Below, in pieces: positions 1 to 10,629 of a DNA stretch of 28,119 bases. The position numbers were made by a program, and so were the translations under genes. The stretch comes from Vairimorpha apis BRL 01. Lineage: Eukaryota > Microsporidia > Nosematidae. The stretch is taken from assembly GCA_000447185.1 (NCBI GenBank), contig KE647184.1, positions 1 to 28,119 on the forward strand, written 5' to 3'. The stretch's first letter is position 1. Every line of letters starts with the position of its first letter. The notes under the pieces were generated by a model. The model searched no databases and was not told the origin of the DNA. It saw only the letters and a program-made list of their open reading frames with translations.

Positions 1-1
1 G

Positions 2-226
2 TCAATTATAGGATTAGTAAAGAAAATAGAAAAATTTAGTTCAGAAATATGTTATTTGGAGTTAGTAGATGAGACAGGAAGTATTGGATGTTCATGCTTA
101 TATAAATTGATTAAAGATAATGAATTAAATTTAGGAAATATTTTAAAATTACAAAATGTTAGCTTGTGGAAAATTGATATTAATCACATAAATTTGGTGC
201 ATGAAAACCTTTTAGAAATATTCTAA
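2..226 (+). CDS. 3' end of an OB-fold nucleic-acid-binding protein (partial)
   Basis: The reading frame is open from base 2 to a TAA at 224-226 (74 codons); the start lies outside the window. The visible part reads like an OB-fold: a beta strand with GLVKKIEKF, a second strand with CYLELVDETGSIGC (the strand-turn-strand typical of RPA32, Stn1 and related single-stranded DNA binders), a short helix-like stretch, then LGNILKLQNVSLWKI as the closing strands. The protein ends shortly after the fold. Which OB-fold family it belongs to cannot be decided from this piece; RPA-like or telomere-capping proteins are possible, a tRNA-binding OB protein is less likely. The next gene begins only 51 bases downstream on the same strand. 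Confidence 0.6.
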   Translation, partial: SIIGLVKKIEKFSSEICYLELVDETGSIGCSCLYKLIKDNELNLGNILKLQNVSLWKIDINHINLVHENLLEIF

Positions 227-270
227 ATAAATTATATTAATATTATTTTACAAGTTAATGTGTTTTTATA

Positions 271-273
271 CCC
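271..273 (+). promoter_or_regulatory. CCC start-proximal motif of the 278 gene
   Basis: CCC followed by ATAA and then the ATG at 278, so 4 bases lie between motif and start. A CCC (or GGG-like) element just before the start codon is a known microsporidian gene signal. It supports ATG 278 as the true start. Confidence 0.6.
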
Positions 274-277
274 ATAA

Positions 278-2931
278 ATGGATTATGCTAAAAAATTAAA
301 CGAATTAAAAATAATGTTGCAAAAAAATGTCAGCCAATTTTATAATAATGAAATGCCTTTGCTTATAGAATTATTACAAATAAAGGATGGCTCTTCTACA
401 AATATTTTTAACAAAAATGATACAATAAGTTTATATGAATTTAAAAATGAAGTTTTATACATGGTAGTTAAGATGATCGATGATGGATTTATTATACAAG
501 ATGAGCTTTTTATTAACACAATTGCTAATCTTTTAATTATTAATAAACCAAATTTAAATTTGGATTTTTCATTTCAGTTAGAAGAAATTTTAAAAAAAAT
601 TTGGAAAAAATGTTTAAAAATTTTATTTTATTCTGGAAAAATTGAAAAGTTACAACAAATAGAAAATTTTTTATATGAGCAAGAAATTCCTGATTTTAGA
701 AATGTTTGCTTAAGTTTAATTTTTAAATGTTCTAAATTTAAATCTTATGATTTAGAAAATTTAAGCAAATTTATATCGCTTTCTGTTTTATATGATGTTG
801 TTAAAATTTTTAAAAATGATTTAATTTTAGAAATTCAAGGGAAAATATTATATAATTTATATATTAAATTAGAAGGACATGAAGAAACTTTAGAAAATAA
901 TGAGTTCTTTAAAAAAATACAAAAAAGTTCGAATTTACTTTTTAAAGATAAAAGCAAATATTTTGATCAACAAGACGTTAATTACTGTTACCTGATTTTT
1001 TATGAAATAAATTTTATGAAATTTAATGAGTTAATAAGAAGTCCTAAAAACGAAATATTTACAAATGAATATTTACTTTTTATATATTCATTAATTGTTG
1101 ACGAAGAATCTGCAATTTTAGCATTTCAAATTTTTCAATCAAATGAAGTTTATTCAGATTTATTTAACGGTATAAATTATTTATTAGTAAATCAAATTAC
1201 AAATAAACAAAAAATTGATCCTTTAGATGAAAAGTATTTATTTATTCTTTTAGAAGTGGTTACGAAAATTCTGAAATTCGCATGGAATGTTCATACTATA
1301 AAAATTAACTTTCTACTATTTATTGAACCAATAATGAAATATATCGAGGAAGATGTAAATGAAGATGCAAAAAGTGCATGTTTTGATTTTTTAACAATAT
1401 ATTTACAAGATTCTGAATCTTTTTTGACAATAACTGAATATTTTCAATCAAGTTCCCAATTTTCTAAAACAAAACTTATTCAAGAATTTGATAAAAACTT
1501 TAATAAAAAATATTTTTTGATAGTTGGAAGATTATTAAAATTTTTATTTTACATAAACATGAATTTATCAATTGAGATGGCTTTATATGCTCTTAGAAGT
1601 GAAGATCCTAGTATTATAGAATCTTGTTTTGAATTATTTAGTAAATCAAATTTAAATTTATACAATGACATATTTTTGAATATAAAGTATATAAGACGAG
1701 CAATGTTAAAGTCTGAAAATTTGAAGAATATTTTAATTAACTATCAAATCGAAAATAAAATTGTTTTTGAAGATGTTTTATTTATAAATACTATAATGTC
1801 CAGTTCAAATTTAAATTTTTTTAAATTTGCAAAATTATTTGTTGATTTTGGAAAATTTATGAATGAAAAATTTTTAGAAAGATTAGTTGAAAATGCCGAA
1901 GAAGGTTTAGATTTTTTAGAAAAAAAGATGTCTTCAAATATTGTTAAATTCTATTAAAAATAATGAAAAATGGTTTAATATTTTTACTAAAAACAATATG
2001 AATTATTATTTTAAAATTACAAATATTTATGAGAAAATGTTGGAAATAGACAAAAATTTAGAAATATCTTTTAAAGATGGTTTACTTTTATTTGAAATAT
2101 CAACACCATCAATGTTTAAAATATTAGCTCAAAAATTACTTTTTAGTAAATACAAAAACAAATATATTACAAATAAATATTATGAATTGACAGAAGAATC
2201 GCTTAAAGAATATTGTTTATATTTGAAAATTCGAATTTTTGTTAATAATTGTTCTGAACATAATCTAAAGGATAATTTTTTAGATAATGTCGAGCCTTTG
2301 ATTGAAAATTTAATTTCTGTTAACAAAAATATAGATGATCTTTTAAGTTTTATAAAATTGTAACTAATAAAAATATAGATGTTAAAAATAAATCAATGAT
2401 ATGTATGTTAAATGAAATCTCTGCAGAAAAGTTTATTAGTAATTTTAATATAGTTCATATTTTGAAAGATTCTTATTTTTTTTAAAAATTACAAGATAAA
2501 ATTATCGTATGAAGAAAAAAATGAGATTCTTAAAATTGTTAAAAATGAAATTATACCGTATAATCTTAAGTCTTTGTAATTCTACTGAAGATAAGTTGAT
2601 ATATAAACAATGTTTATTGTTATTATTAAAATTGGACAATATCGATTCAGTCATACGACTTATAAATGATTATGAAGATAAAAATTTACTACTTAAAATC
2701 AATATAAAAAATATTATGACAGGAGGTACGTGTTTTAATAATAATTGTATTATGCAGGGATCGTTTAAATTACAAGTAAATGCTGTTACTATATTGTATT
2801 TCAATAATTTATTGAGTGTGTCAGTTTTACGAGATTGGATAAGTACTCTGTATAAAGATGGCCATGATAATGAAGATTTAAGATATCTTGTTTCTGATCT
2901 TCAAAAGAAACATGATATTGAAATATATTAA
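278..2931 (+). pseudogene. Helical-repeat (alpha-solenoid-like) protein gene, frameshifted in its last third
   Basis: I do not recognise the product. The first reading frame (278-1957) gives 559 codons rich in Leu, Ile, Phe and Lys in a helix-loop-helix rhythm, as in HEAT/ARM-type scaffolds (exportins, condensin or coatomer subunits); this is inference from composition. After that, protein-like sequence continues through four frame changes: near 1920-1957, near 2351-2360, in the T8 run at 2475-2483, and near 2565-2577. Examples are IKNNEKWFNIFTKN (second piece, to 2363), NKSMICMLNEISAEKF (about 2370-2482), LSYEEKNEILKIVKNEI (about 2500-2560) and DWISTLYKDGHDNEDLRYL near the end. The shifts are of both signs (three extra-base, one missing-base). 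Total length would be roughly 880 residues. Either the gene is decaying from its 3' end or the assembly has indel errors. An alternative is that only the 559-residue product is made. The annotated ATG is backed by a CCC motif. Confidence 0.6.
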
Positions 2932-3288
2932 ATCTTAAATCGTTATTTTTATTTAATTTTTTGATTTTTTAAATTTATATGATAACAATATTTATTAAAA
3001 TTATACACTTAGTAAAAATGATAAATTTTTATATCATTTTGTGATAAAAATACTCTGTAATCTCTATAATATAACCAATTATACAAATAAAATAATTTAA
3101 ATTTTGTTTAATTGTAAATAAAAAGACTAATTATTTTATTAAAAATATAAAATAAAACATATATATAGTACTAATATTATATCATATAACAATAATGTAA
3201 AATTTTAATAATTTTTTATTAAATTTTAATATGAAAATTTGTAATCTAAATTACTTATGCAAATTTTTAAAAAAAGAAATATATAAAT
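2932..3288. other. AT-rich intergenic DNA
   Basis: Nearly pure A/T with no open frame of note; it separates two convergent genes and I see no RNA gene or repeat. Confidence 0.5.
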
Positions 3289-3653
3289 TTACATTAAAAT
3301 ATAAAATATAACTAAACATATATATATTCTGTTTTCAAATGAAATATAGCAATTTGTTTTATGTTTCATATCACATTCATTTATAGGCATGGTTTCCATA
3401 TTTAGCGATATTTGTGCATCTTTTTCTATCTCGATAACATTATAAATTTGAAATTCTATATTTTCAAATATCGTAGGCATTATATTAGGTTTTGGAATTC
3501 TTCGTTGTTTTCTTATCCTTCTTTTGTGTTTTCGTTTTTTTGAAATTTTAATCAATTCTTTTCTAAAATTTTTATTTTTAACATTATTAACCGAAATCAA
3601 TTCTTCACTTGCTTTAAGACTTAAAAAATGCAATAAAAAAAATAAAACTTCAT
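3289..3653 (-). pseudogene. Small predicted secreted/membrane protein with a basic stretch, one frameshift in a T run
   Basis: The open frame 3633-3289 begins with TTG, but an ATG at 3653 lies just upstream, one base out of frame across a T8 run (3635-3642 on the plus strand, as A8). That ATG is preceded by CCC (3662-3660) and TATAAA, the start context seen in other genes here. Read as two frames, the first residues are MKFYFF and then LHFLSLKASEE, together a classic signal peptide: charged start, hydrophobic core, small residues before a polar mature part. The body has a strongly basic segment (KKRKHKRRIRKQRR) around residues 33-50, then an acidic/polar middle, and ends in a hydrophobic tail (IYICLVIFYILM). 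No family recognised. Either a secreted or membrane protein whose one-base loss is an assembly error, or a recent pseudogene. Confidence 0.5.
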
Positions 3654-3659
3654 TTTATA

Positions 3660-3662
3660 GGG
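3660..3662 (-). promoter_or_regulatory. CCC start-proximal motif of the 3653 gene
   Basis: On the minus strand CCC is followed by TATAAA and the ATG at 3653 (6-base gap). It supports a start upstream of the frameshift rather than the TTG at 3633. Confidence 0.5.
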
Positions 3663-4397
3663 ATAAATTAGTTATTTTTAAGTCATTTAAAAAGTATTTA
3701 GATCTTAAATTATTTAAATAAAAAACGCATTTATTTTAAATTAAAAAGATAAAATTGATGATAAATATATTAAATATCAAATTTTAATTTTAATTAAATT
3801 TAAAATCCGAAAAACAAAAATTTACATTTTATTAATTTACAAGAATTTAATTATGATTTTTAATTCTAATTTTTTAATGTATTAAAAGTTCAAAAATTAT
3901 TTTTATATGTATAATTATCTTTTTAATATAAAAATTCGCGTTAGTTTTTTTATCAACAAAATTGTTAAAATTTTTTATTATTTATTTTAAAATTAAATTT
4001 AATAAAGATCAAAAAATTAATGATTTTAATTTTAACAATAAAGAAAAAATTAAATTAAAACAAATATAATAATTATTTATAAATTTTAATAATGTGAATA
4101 GTATCTAAATATATACATAAAAAACTATTGATTTTACATATGTTTAACTTATTGAAAATGAAATAAATACATATTTATAAAAACTTAAACATATTATAAA
4201 AATAATAAGTGAATAATCTTTAATTACACTTAAATGATATTATTGATCTAAATTTAAATAATTTGTTAAAATTTGATACATTTTTTTTATTTTATTAAAA
4301 ATATATCTATAAATATATTTAACGAAAGTTATTTATTTATGTTGAAAAAAAATTCAATAAACTAAGTTATATATTATTTATTTTTTTAAAGCACAAA

Positions 4398-4441
4398 AAT
4401 ACAAAAATAAATTAAATAAATAAAATAAATAAAATAAATTT
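4398..4441. repeat. AAAT-type simple repeat
   Basis: Runs of AAAT/AAAAT units repeat here with little interruption (units such as TAAATAAAA in tandem). In DNA this AT-rich such tracts arise easily by slippage; no function is implied. Confidence 0.5.
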
Positions 4442-6793
4442 TTTATTTAAACATCGTTGTTTGTTTGTAAAAAATATTTTTATCTAAAATTAATTTTTTT
4501 ATTTTTTATTCGTGTTTATAGTTTTTTAGTAGTTTCTGAAATGAATTAAAAGTATATTAATTATATATATTTATGTATTATAGAAAACTAATTCTTTTAT
4601 ACAATCATATTAATAATTTTGATAAAATTTTTACATATTTACTTTTAATTGTAATTTTACTTTTAATTAAAATTTTTCTACTGGGTTATATACATTATAA
4701 GATTTATAAAAAAAATTTTTAAATTTAATGCAATCGTTATTTGTTAAATAAAACTTTATAATAATAATATTTAAGACATATCATTATAATATCCTGAAAA
4801 TTTGTTATAGTAAATTTTTAAAATTTCACTTTATCTTATTTGTATTTAATATGGTCAAATCAATATTACATATCATTAAAACAATATATTTATTTAGATT
4901 TTATTTTTAAAAACATACTATTAAATTTTATATCGAGTAAATTAAAAAACTAATTTTTGTTATTAGTATTGTATTATTGAAATTATTTAAATCGATGTGT
5001 AGTGTAAATATATAAAATTATTTTTTTTTCAAATAAAATACAACATCAAAATAAAAAACATTCTAAATTTAAAAATTATATGAAATTTATTTTATTATAC
5101 AAATGAACTTTTTAAAAAAATTAATTATTACGTATATTTAAAAGTAAGTAAAAATAATAATTAATTATATTAAATAAATTAACAACATATTGTTGTGTTT
5201 TATAGTAAAATTTCAATATTTCAAAATAAATTATTATTAGTTATGTAAAATATTAATGATTTTATTTTTTAAAAAATGTTATTTTAAAACAGAATATAAA
5301 CACTAATCCATAAATTTTTGTTAAATTTAAAACATATGACTATGTTATATATAATTAAAGTATTCTTAGTAATTTTTAAGCTTTTGAATTTATAATGATA
5401 AATTTTAAAACCATTTTATAAATTTTTTATTAATATTTTTATTAAAAAAAAATATTTATGTTATTTCTAATTTTGATGTAAGTTAGGAACACAACCATTT
5501 TTTAAAAAAAGTTTAATAAATCTCTTGCTATAAACTTTTTTAAAAAATATTAATTTAAATGTTTAATTGTTAGAAAATTATTTATTATTTTTATTTCTAT
5601 TATTATTTAATCTTATTCGTTCTTAATCTTTCTTGTGTAGAATTATATTTATATTTAATTTTTTCTTAAAATAATTTTAAAATGTTTATAAATATAATGA
5701 CAGATTAAAAACAATGTCCTTAATATATTTATAACATACAAATCAAAAAATTACATGAAAATATTATATTGAATTTGAATAAAAATCTCGATTGTTTTCA
5801 TTTAACTTCCTTGAAATGACAATAAATGTAATAGTGATTTTTTGAAAAAATAACCTATTTTTTATTAAAATATAATTTTACAAATATGATGCATAAAAAT
5901 TTTCAACGTAATCAGAAAATAAAAAAATATTAACAAATATATTATTTTATATCAATATAAGTCATTATAAACAATTTTTTTAAAAAATATCAATTTAGTT
6001 TGGATTTATCAAATTAAATACTTTAAAATATAATAAATATAGAACATTAATAAATATTATTATTTTATATTTAAATATCAACTTATATATAAATTTTAAC
6101 TAATGATTAAACATCTTTGTATATGATAAAATATATTATCTTCTTTATAGAAAAGTAATTTTTGACAACTAAATACATGAAATTTTTAAAAAATAAGAAA
6201 ACAATTTTTTTAATGATATGAATTTAAGTTAAGAAAATATTAAGATTTTAATATTTTATTTTTTAAAACATGATATCAAAAATTTCGTAATAGAGATAAT
6301 TTAGGTTAAAAGTATAAAATACATTAAATTCGTTATAATGATAGTAGAACATATTGCAATATAAAATTTTTTAATAAAATTAAAGGAAATAATAGAATTG
6401 ATATAGTTTTTAGTATAATTAAAAGATATAATTTCTTTTTAATAAATAATAACTTATAAAGGTAACTAGATTAAGTGTCATATATAAACAATAAATTATT
6501 TTAAAAAATTTAACTAATCAATATATTTTTAAAATTTTTTGTTTAAAAAATAAATATTTACTTTATTTAAATACTGTATAAAAATCTAAAAATAAAATTA
6601 TATTGATAGTGTATAATATACTATACATATAATTATAAATTTACACATACTAAAAAAATAGAATAAAATATTTAAAAACATGTAAAATAAATTCTTTTTT
6701 ATTTATTTTAATAAAATAAGGAAACCTGAAATTATATTGATTAAATTGAAAAAAATTTAATAAACTATATTTCTTATATTTTATAATAAGTTA

Positions 6794-7126
6794 TGTGGTC
6801 AAGCCCGAGGCCTGGTCCGAAGTAGAAGACGGGGTAGGAAGAAACTCATTATTTTCAAAATAATAATTTTTATTTAGACTCATATTTGTGAGGGGTTATT
6901 TTCGACTTAAATAGTTACATATTAATTTACCGCCAAAAATCATATACTAGTAAAGAGGAAATAAAGCTTCTTCAACTATAGAGGTGGAATTATTCTAACC
7001 TCGTTTATTATTTACAAGATTTCCTGTCAAATATATCACCTGACATAATTAATAAAATTTCCCTCCTTTAATCAGAACCACTCTAAGTTTGGGATTCTGA
7101 TGTCAGAGACGGCTTGTCTCCTGACA
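6794..7126 (+). mobile_element. LTR-like element, probably a solo LTR of a divergent family
   Basis: A GC-richer island of 333 bp stands out sharply from the AT desert on both sides. It starts TGTGGTCAAG, the same TGTGGT as the two clear solo LTRs in this window, and ends in CTGACA. Flanks are AGTTA (6789-6793) and AGTAA (7127-7131), a five-base target duplication with one mismatch. As in the two clear LTRs, the 3' end is a hairpin: TGTCAG-AGAC pairs with GTCT-C-CTGACA (7101-7126). Unlike them it lacks the CTATTTATA block, so it is another family or much diverged. No coding sequence. Confidence 0.5.
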
Positions 7127-7641
7127 AGTAATTTTTTTATTACAATTTTAAAATTAGTTTGTATATTTAAATTGATAGAAATTTCTTATAATTTAAAGAC
7201 TATTAATTATATTAAAACAATTATTTTATAATTAGTATTTTTTATTATTTTAAAAACACACTATTCATTTACTTTTCATTAATTTTACATTTTTTAAAAT
7301 CACAAAAAAAATATAAATTATTAAAATTTTTAACAAAATGATTATTAATAAAATAATTTTTTTACCAAAATATTTTTATTTTATTGCTAAAATTATGTTT
7401 AATTACTATAAATATTGAATAAAAATATTTTTATTTTTTATTAAATATATTGTGATAATATCTTAATAAATTATTCATTATGTTAAATTTGAACTATATA
7501 AAAAATAGATTTTTAATATTCTTATTTAAATATAGAAATAAAAATACTAATAACAAAATCTTATAATTAATTTAACGCACAAAACGATCAATAATGCAAA
7601 TAATATAAAAATTAATATCATTAACGAGATAAAAAAAAGAT
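7127..7641. other. AT-rich intergenic DNA
   Basis: No open frame, repeat or RNA gene seen. It lies between the LTR-like element and the 3' end of the minus-strand secreted protein gene. Confidence 0.5.
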
Positions 7642-8004
7642 CTAATTTTTTTTAAGTTTATGTGTTTGATTATTTTTGCAACACATCAATTTTTGTATTT
7701 CATCGTCAATGTCTAAATTAAAATCATCATTTTTTATACTTTCTTCATTTTCTTGACTTAAAAAAGATGTTATTTCATCAACATAATCAAAATGTTTATT
7801 ATTACTATTGCTAGTTTTTTTCATGTAATCAAAATCTGTTTTTTGTAAATGTTTATTAGAGTCTATTGTATTATCATATTCATTAGAATTATTATGTACT
7901 TCCGCAGTTGTTAAAATAACTGAAACTTCATTTAATGTCTCTGATTCTGATGACTCTATAGGACTGATATTTAATAAATAAATAAAAATTTTGAATATAA
8001 ACAT
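7642..8004 (-). CDS. Small predicted secreted protein
   Basis: A 120-residue protein with a signal peptide at residues 1-17 or so (MFIFKIFIYLLNISPIE, then a polar, Ser/Glu-rich start of the mature chain). The mature part is acidic and rich in Asn, Ser, Asp and Glu, low in hydrophobic residues, and probably disordered; near the C-terminus it has an adjacent Cys pair (about 108-109) followed by a Lys-rich tail. No second hydrophobic segment, so secretion rather than membrane anchoring is the simplest reading. ATG 8004 is preceded by CCC 8 bases upstream, which argues that this is an expressed gene and not a chance frame. No known family recognised; fast-evolving secreted proteins of this size are common in microsporidia and may be host-directed (inference). 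Confidence 0.6.
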   Translation of the reverse strand: MFIFKIFIYLLNISPIESSESETLNEVSVILTTAEVHNNSNEYDNTIDSNKHLQKTDFDYMKKTSNSNNKHFDYVDEITSFLSQENEESIKNDDFNLDIDDEIQKLMCCKNNQTHKLKKN

Positions 8005-8729
8005 TATTTTTTGGGTTCAAACTTTTTTTTAAAAAAATATTAATTTAATTTATTTTTAAAATAATGTAAAATATTAATATATGACATTTTAAACGTAATA
8101 TTTTCGTAAATTGATAAACTAAACTATTTTATTTAAGTTTTATTATAATTGTGAGGTAAGCTTTAATAATATATTACTTTTGAAAATAATATTTACATAT
8201 TATATTAAATTTATTTTATCAAAAGTATATAATTTTTTTTAAATTTAAAATTTGTTTATTTTTTTTAAATATACATTTTTATGCTGATAATACAATAATA
8301 AATGAGTTTAAATTTTAAAGTTATCATTATTTAACACATATTATAAAAATTTAATATAAATCTTACAGTGAAAAAATTAAATTAAATTTTTTTAAATCTA
8401 ATTTTAAATTAAATAACATCATTTTAAAATTTATAATATAATAATGATAAAAATTTAAATAATACAGCTTTTAATTTTTTTCAATTAGATTATAATAAAA
8501 ATTAAAAATTTTAATATATTTGTCACAATCTATTAAATTTTTAATCATTTATAAATTATATTAAAAAATTAAATTTTTTTTGAATAAAATTTTATTCGTT
8601 GTTTCTGTAAAATTAAAAAAAATATTTGAAGATTGAATATTTATGATATTTTTTAATTTATATTTTATTGTATTTTAATCTAAATTTTATGTTAAAACTT
8701 TTTGAATATATAAAAAAAATTTAATAAGT
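8005..8729. other. AT-rich intergenic DNA
   Basis: Apart from the CCC motif near 8013, A/T-only sequence with no open frame. The composition changes near 8730 where the transposon relic begins. Confidence 0.5.
8013..8015 (-). promoter_or_regulatory. CCC start-proximal motif of the 8004 gene
   Basis: On the minus strand CCC is followed by eight A/T bases and the ATG at 8004. Confidence 0.5.
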
Positions 8730-9720
8730 TAAAGAAAGCGCAGAAATAAAATATATTTTAAAAAAATCGTTAAATCATAAAAGAAGATAAAGCTGCCTTT
8801 TACAAAAAATTAAGACAAATCACATTAGTGTAACTCGCCTTTCCTATTTTGAAACACTGCAGCAATTCTAATGAATGCCAAAAGTTAAGGGAATAAAAGT
8901 GATCTCAAAAAGTCTATCTATCAGTTCTAAATATATTTGGTAAAATGTCACGAGATATGTAGATGAAAGCTAAATATATATTCTGTGGAAAATTAAGTTC
9001 AAGATGGTAGACTGCAAAAAATAATGTGAAAAATAAAAGCGGTTCACATAAGTAATAGTGTTAGAGAATATTATAAGTTTAAAATAGAATCAACCAAAAT
9101 GTTTTAGATCGAAATCTCCAAAAGAAGACAATAGTTTTTTTGAAAAAAAAGATCCACGTAAAACTTAAAGATATTTAAGGAGAATTATGCTTCTTTTGAG
9201 GATATAAAAGCTAACAATTTGAAGAGAACAAGGAATATATCTAAATAAAGATAGATCATCTTAGACATGATTCAACCATCAAGGCAGTAGATGCACATGT
9301 TAGAAAACACCATTTTAATGTATTTGATAAAAAGAATACTGTAATTAAAACAGCGAAAATCTGTTATTAGGATATCACAGCAAAAGAAATTAAGACTTTG
9401 AACTTTAAGAAGAGTATCCTAAAATAAATCTCGATTCTAACATCCAGTAAAGACCTTCTGAAAAATATGAGGACATTTATTTATCTAACCCAAGAGGAAA
9501 ACAGGAAACTAAAAAGATACTGATAGAATTAAAGAAGCTTGTTTGTCTACAGAGAGATACCACTTATGTTATCTCATATATGTCAGATTAAATTTGCATC
9601 TATAAAAATAAGCTAATTTTCACAGATCAATACAAAATTTATTTTTTAAAAATCAAAGTTTTGAGCCTCTATATTTCAATTATATAGAAAACTTAAAAAT
9701 GCCCGAGAGGTTAATCATTA
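8730..9720 (+). mobile_element. Unresolved decayed transposon relic
   Basis: This stretch is clearly richer in G and C than its surroundings and reads as broken protein on the plus strand. The best pieces are IKAVDAHVRKHHFNVFDKKN (about 9275-9335), then TAKICY and DITAKEIKTLNFKKSILK, and in another frame SNPRGKQETKKILIELKKL (about 9480-9545). Stops and frame changes are frequent. It does not resemble the C-terminal half of the non-LTR family found elsewhere in the window. The last piece has a faint likeness to the zinc-binding N-terminus of an LTR-element integrase, and a FCGKL near 8980 could be an eroded Gag knuckle; both are weak. A DNA transposon is also possible. It stops before the solo LTR at 9958 and there is no purine tract joining them. 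Confidence 0.4.
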
Positions 9721-9957
9721 TACGACGAATGAAGATATGATTCAACCCAGGACTATTATATGGAACAGAAAAATCACGAAGAAAAATAAAGACTTTGATG
9801 AATAGGTTTGCGACATTTTTATTGATAATGATGAACAAATAAAATTCTTAATTTTAGAAATGTTTCTGGATATAATTTAACTTTTATCAAAAAGAGATTC
9901 TGTAAAACGAAATAGTATCTTCAATTTTATTTTAAAATTTAAAACTATAAATCTTTC

Positions 9958-10262
9958 TGTGGTAACCCTCTCGGGTACCAGTCCAGTTAAGAGGTATCTC
10001 TAATTATGGACCTTACCCTACCACTAAATACTCGTCGGAGGCTACACGGTTGATTTAAATACGTATTATTATAATTTATTTTTACGTTGTTGTTTCGTCT
10101 TATATCCATCACACTCGATCATTCGTTGTTTCTTATGGGTTTCTCTATTTATATTTTTATTATTCTAGAAATTTAGAATAAATTAGCAAATAAATTAATT
10201 TATAAATTAAATAAAAAAAATATAATTGTAATTAAAGAAAAATGTGGTAACAGCTTACCACA
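9958..10262 (+). mobile_element. Solo LTR with perfect 5-bp target-site duplication
   Basis: The 305-bp element begins TGTGGTAACC and ends GCTTACCACA: an 8-base terminal inverted repeat (TGTGGTAA/TTACCACA) with the TG...CA ends of LTRs. It is flanked on both sides by CTTTC (9953-9957 and 10263-10267), a 5-bp duplication as made by LTR-retrotransposon integrases. Inside are a GC-rich first half, a TATA-like CTATTTATA (10145-10153), a TTCTAGAA palindrome and an AT-rich second half. The last 20 bp form a palindrome with TGTGGTAA on its left arm. No internal coding region or second LTR is attached, so this is a solo LTR left by recombination. Ty3/gypsy and Ty1/copia types both fit. Strand is set by the promoter-like block and is an inference. 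Confidence 0.82.
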
Positions 10263-10629
10263 CTTTCAAATATAATTACTTTATATAAATAATTTTCTAA
10301 TTCATTTTATTTAATATATGTAATTTACAATAAATTAAGATAATTTCTAAATAAATAAATTTTTATTAATTTTAAGTTTAAATATTAGATGGAAAATAAT
10401 GTTTAAAAAATTATATTATATATAAAATTAACTTATTCATACATAATTTTTTTTATTTTATTAAATATTTTTAAAAATTTGTTTAATATATTTTTTAAAC
10501 ATTTTTATTTAACATTTTAAATGTCACTCAATGAATTATTTATAGTAAAATAGTTTTTTATAATTATGTGTTTCACTTTTTTCAAAATTAGATATAGATT
10601 AAAGTGATAATCATTAAAATATATAACTT
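10263..10629. other. AT-rich intergenic DNA
   Basis: Begins with the right-hand CTTTC duplication of the solo LTR. Otherwise featureless A/T sequence up to the dead non-LTR element. Confidence 0.5.

Larger units (their letters stand above)
3654..6793. other. Long AT desert
   Basis: About 3.1 kb that is almost only A and T, with stop codons in every frame on both strands. Apart from the CCC motif at its left edge and a short AAAT-type tract at about 4398-4441, I see no gene, RNA, or recognisable element. Any ancient transposon here has lost all sequence signature. Confidence 0.6.

Noticed and set aside
3524..3721. Plus-strand open frame of 65 codons
   Set aside because: It lacks an ATG start, overlaps the better supported minus-strand signal-peptide gene, and has no CCC motif.
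6794..7126. A structured RNA or tRNA cluster because of higher GC and hairpins
   Set aside because: No cloverleaf or T-loop consensus could be found, and TGTGGT ends with near-identical five-base flanks fit an LTR better.
8730..10262. Internal region plus 3' LTR of one LTR retrotransposon
   Set aside because: The LTR at 9958 has its own perfect CTTTC duplications on both sides and no polypurine tract before it, so it inserted alone or became solo; the relic to its left is separate.
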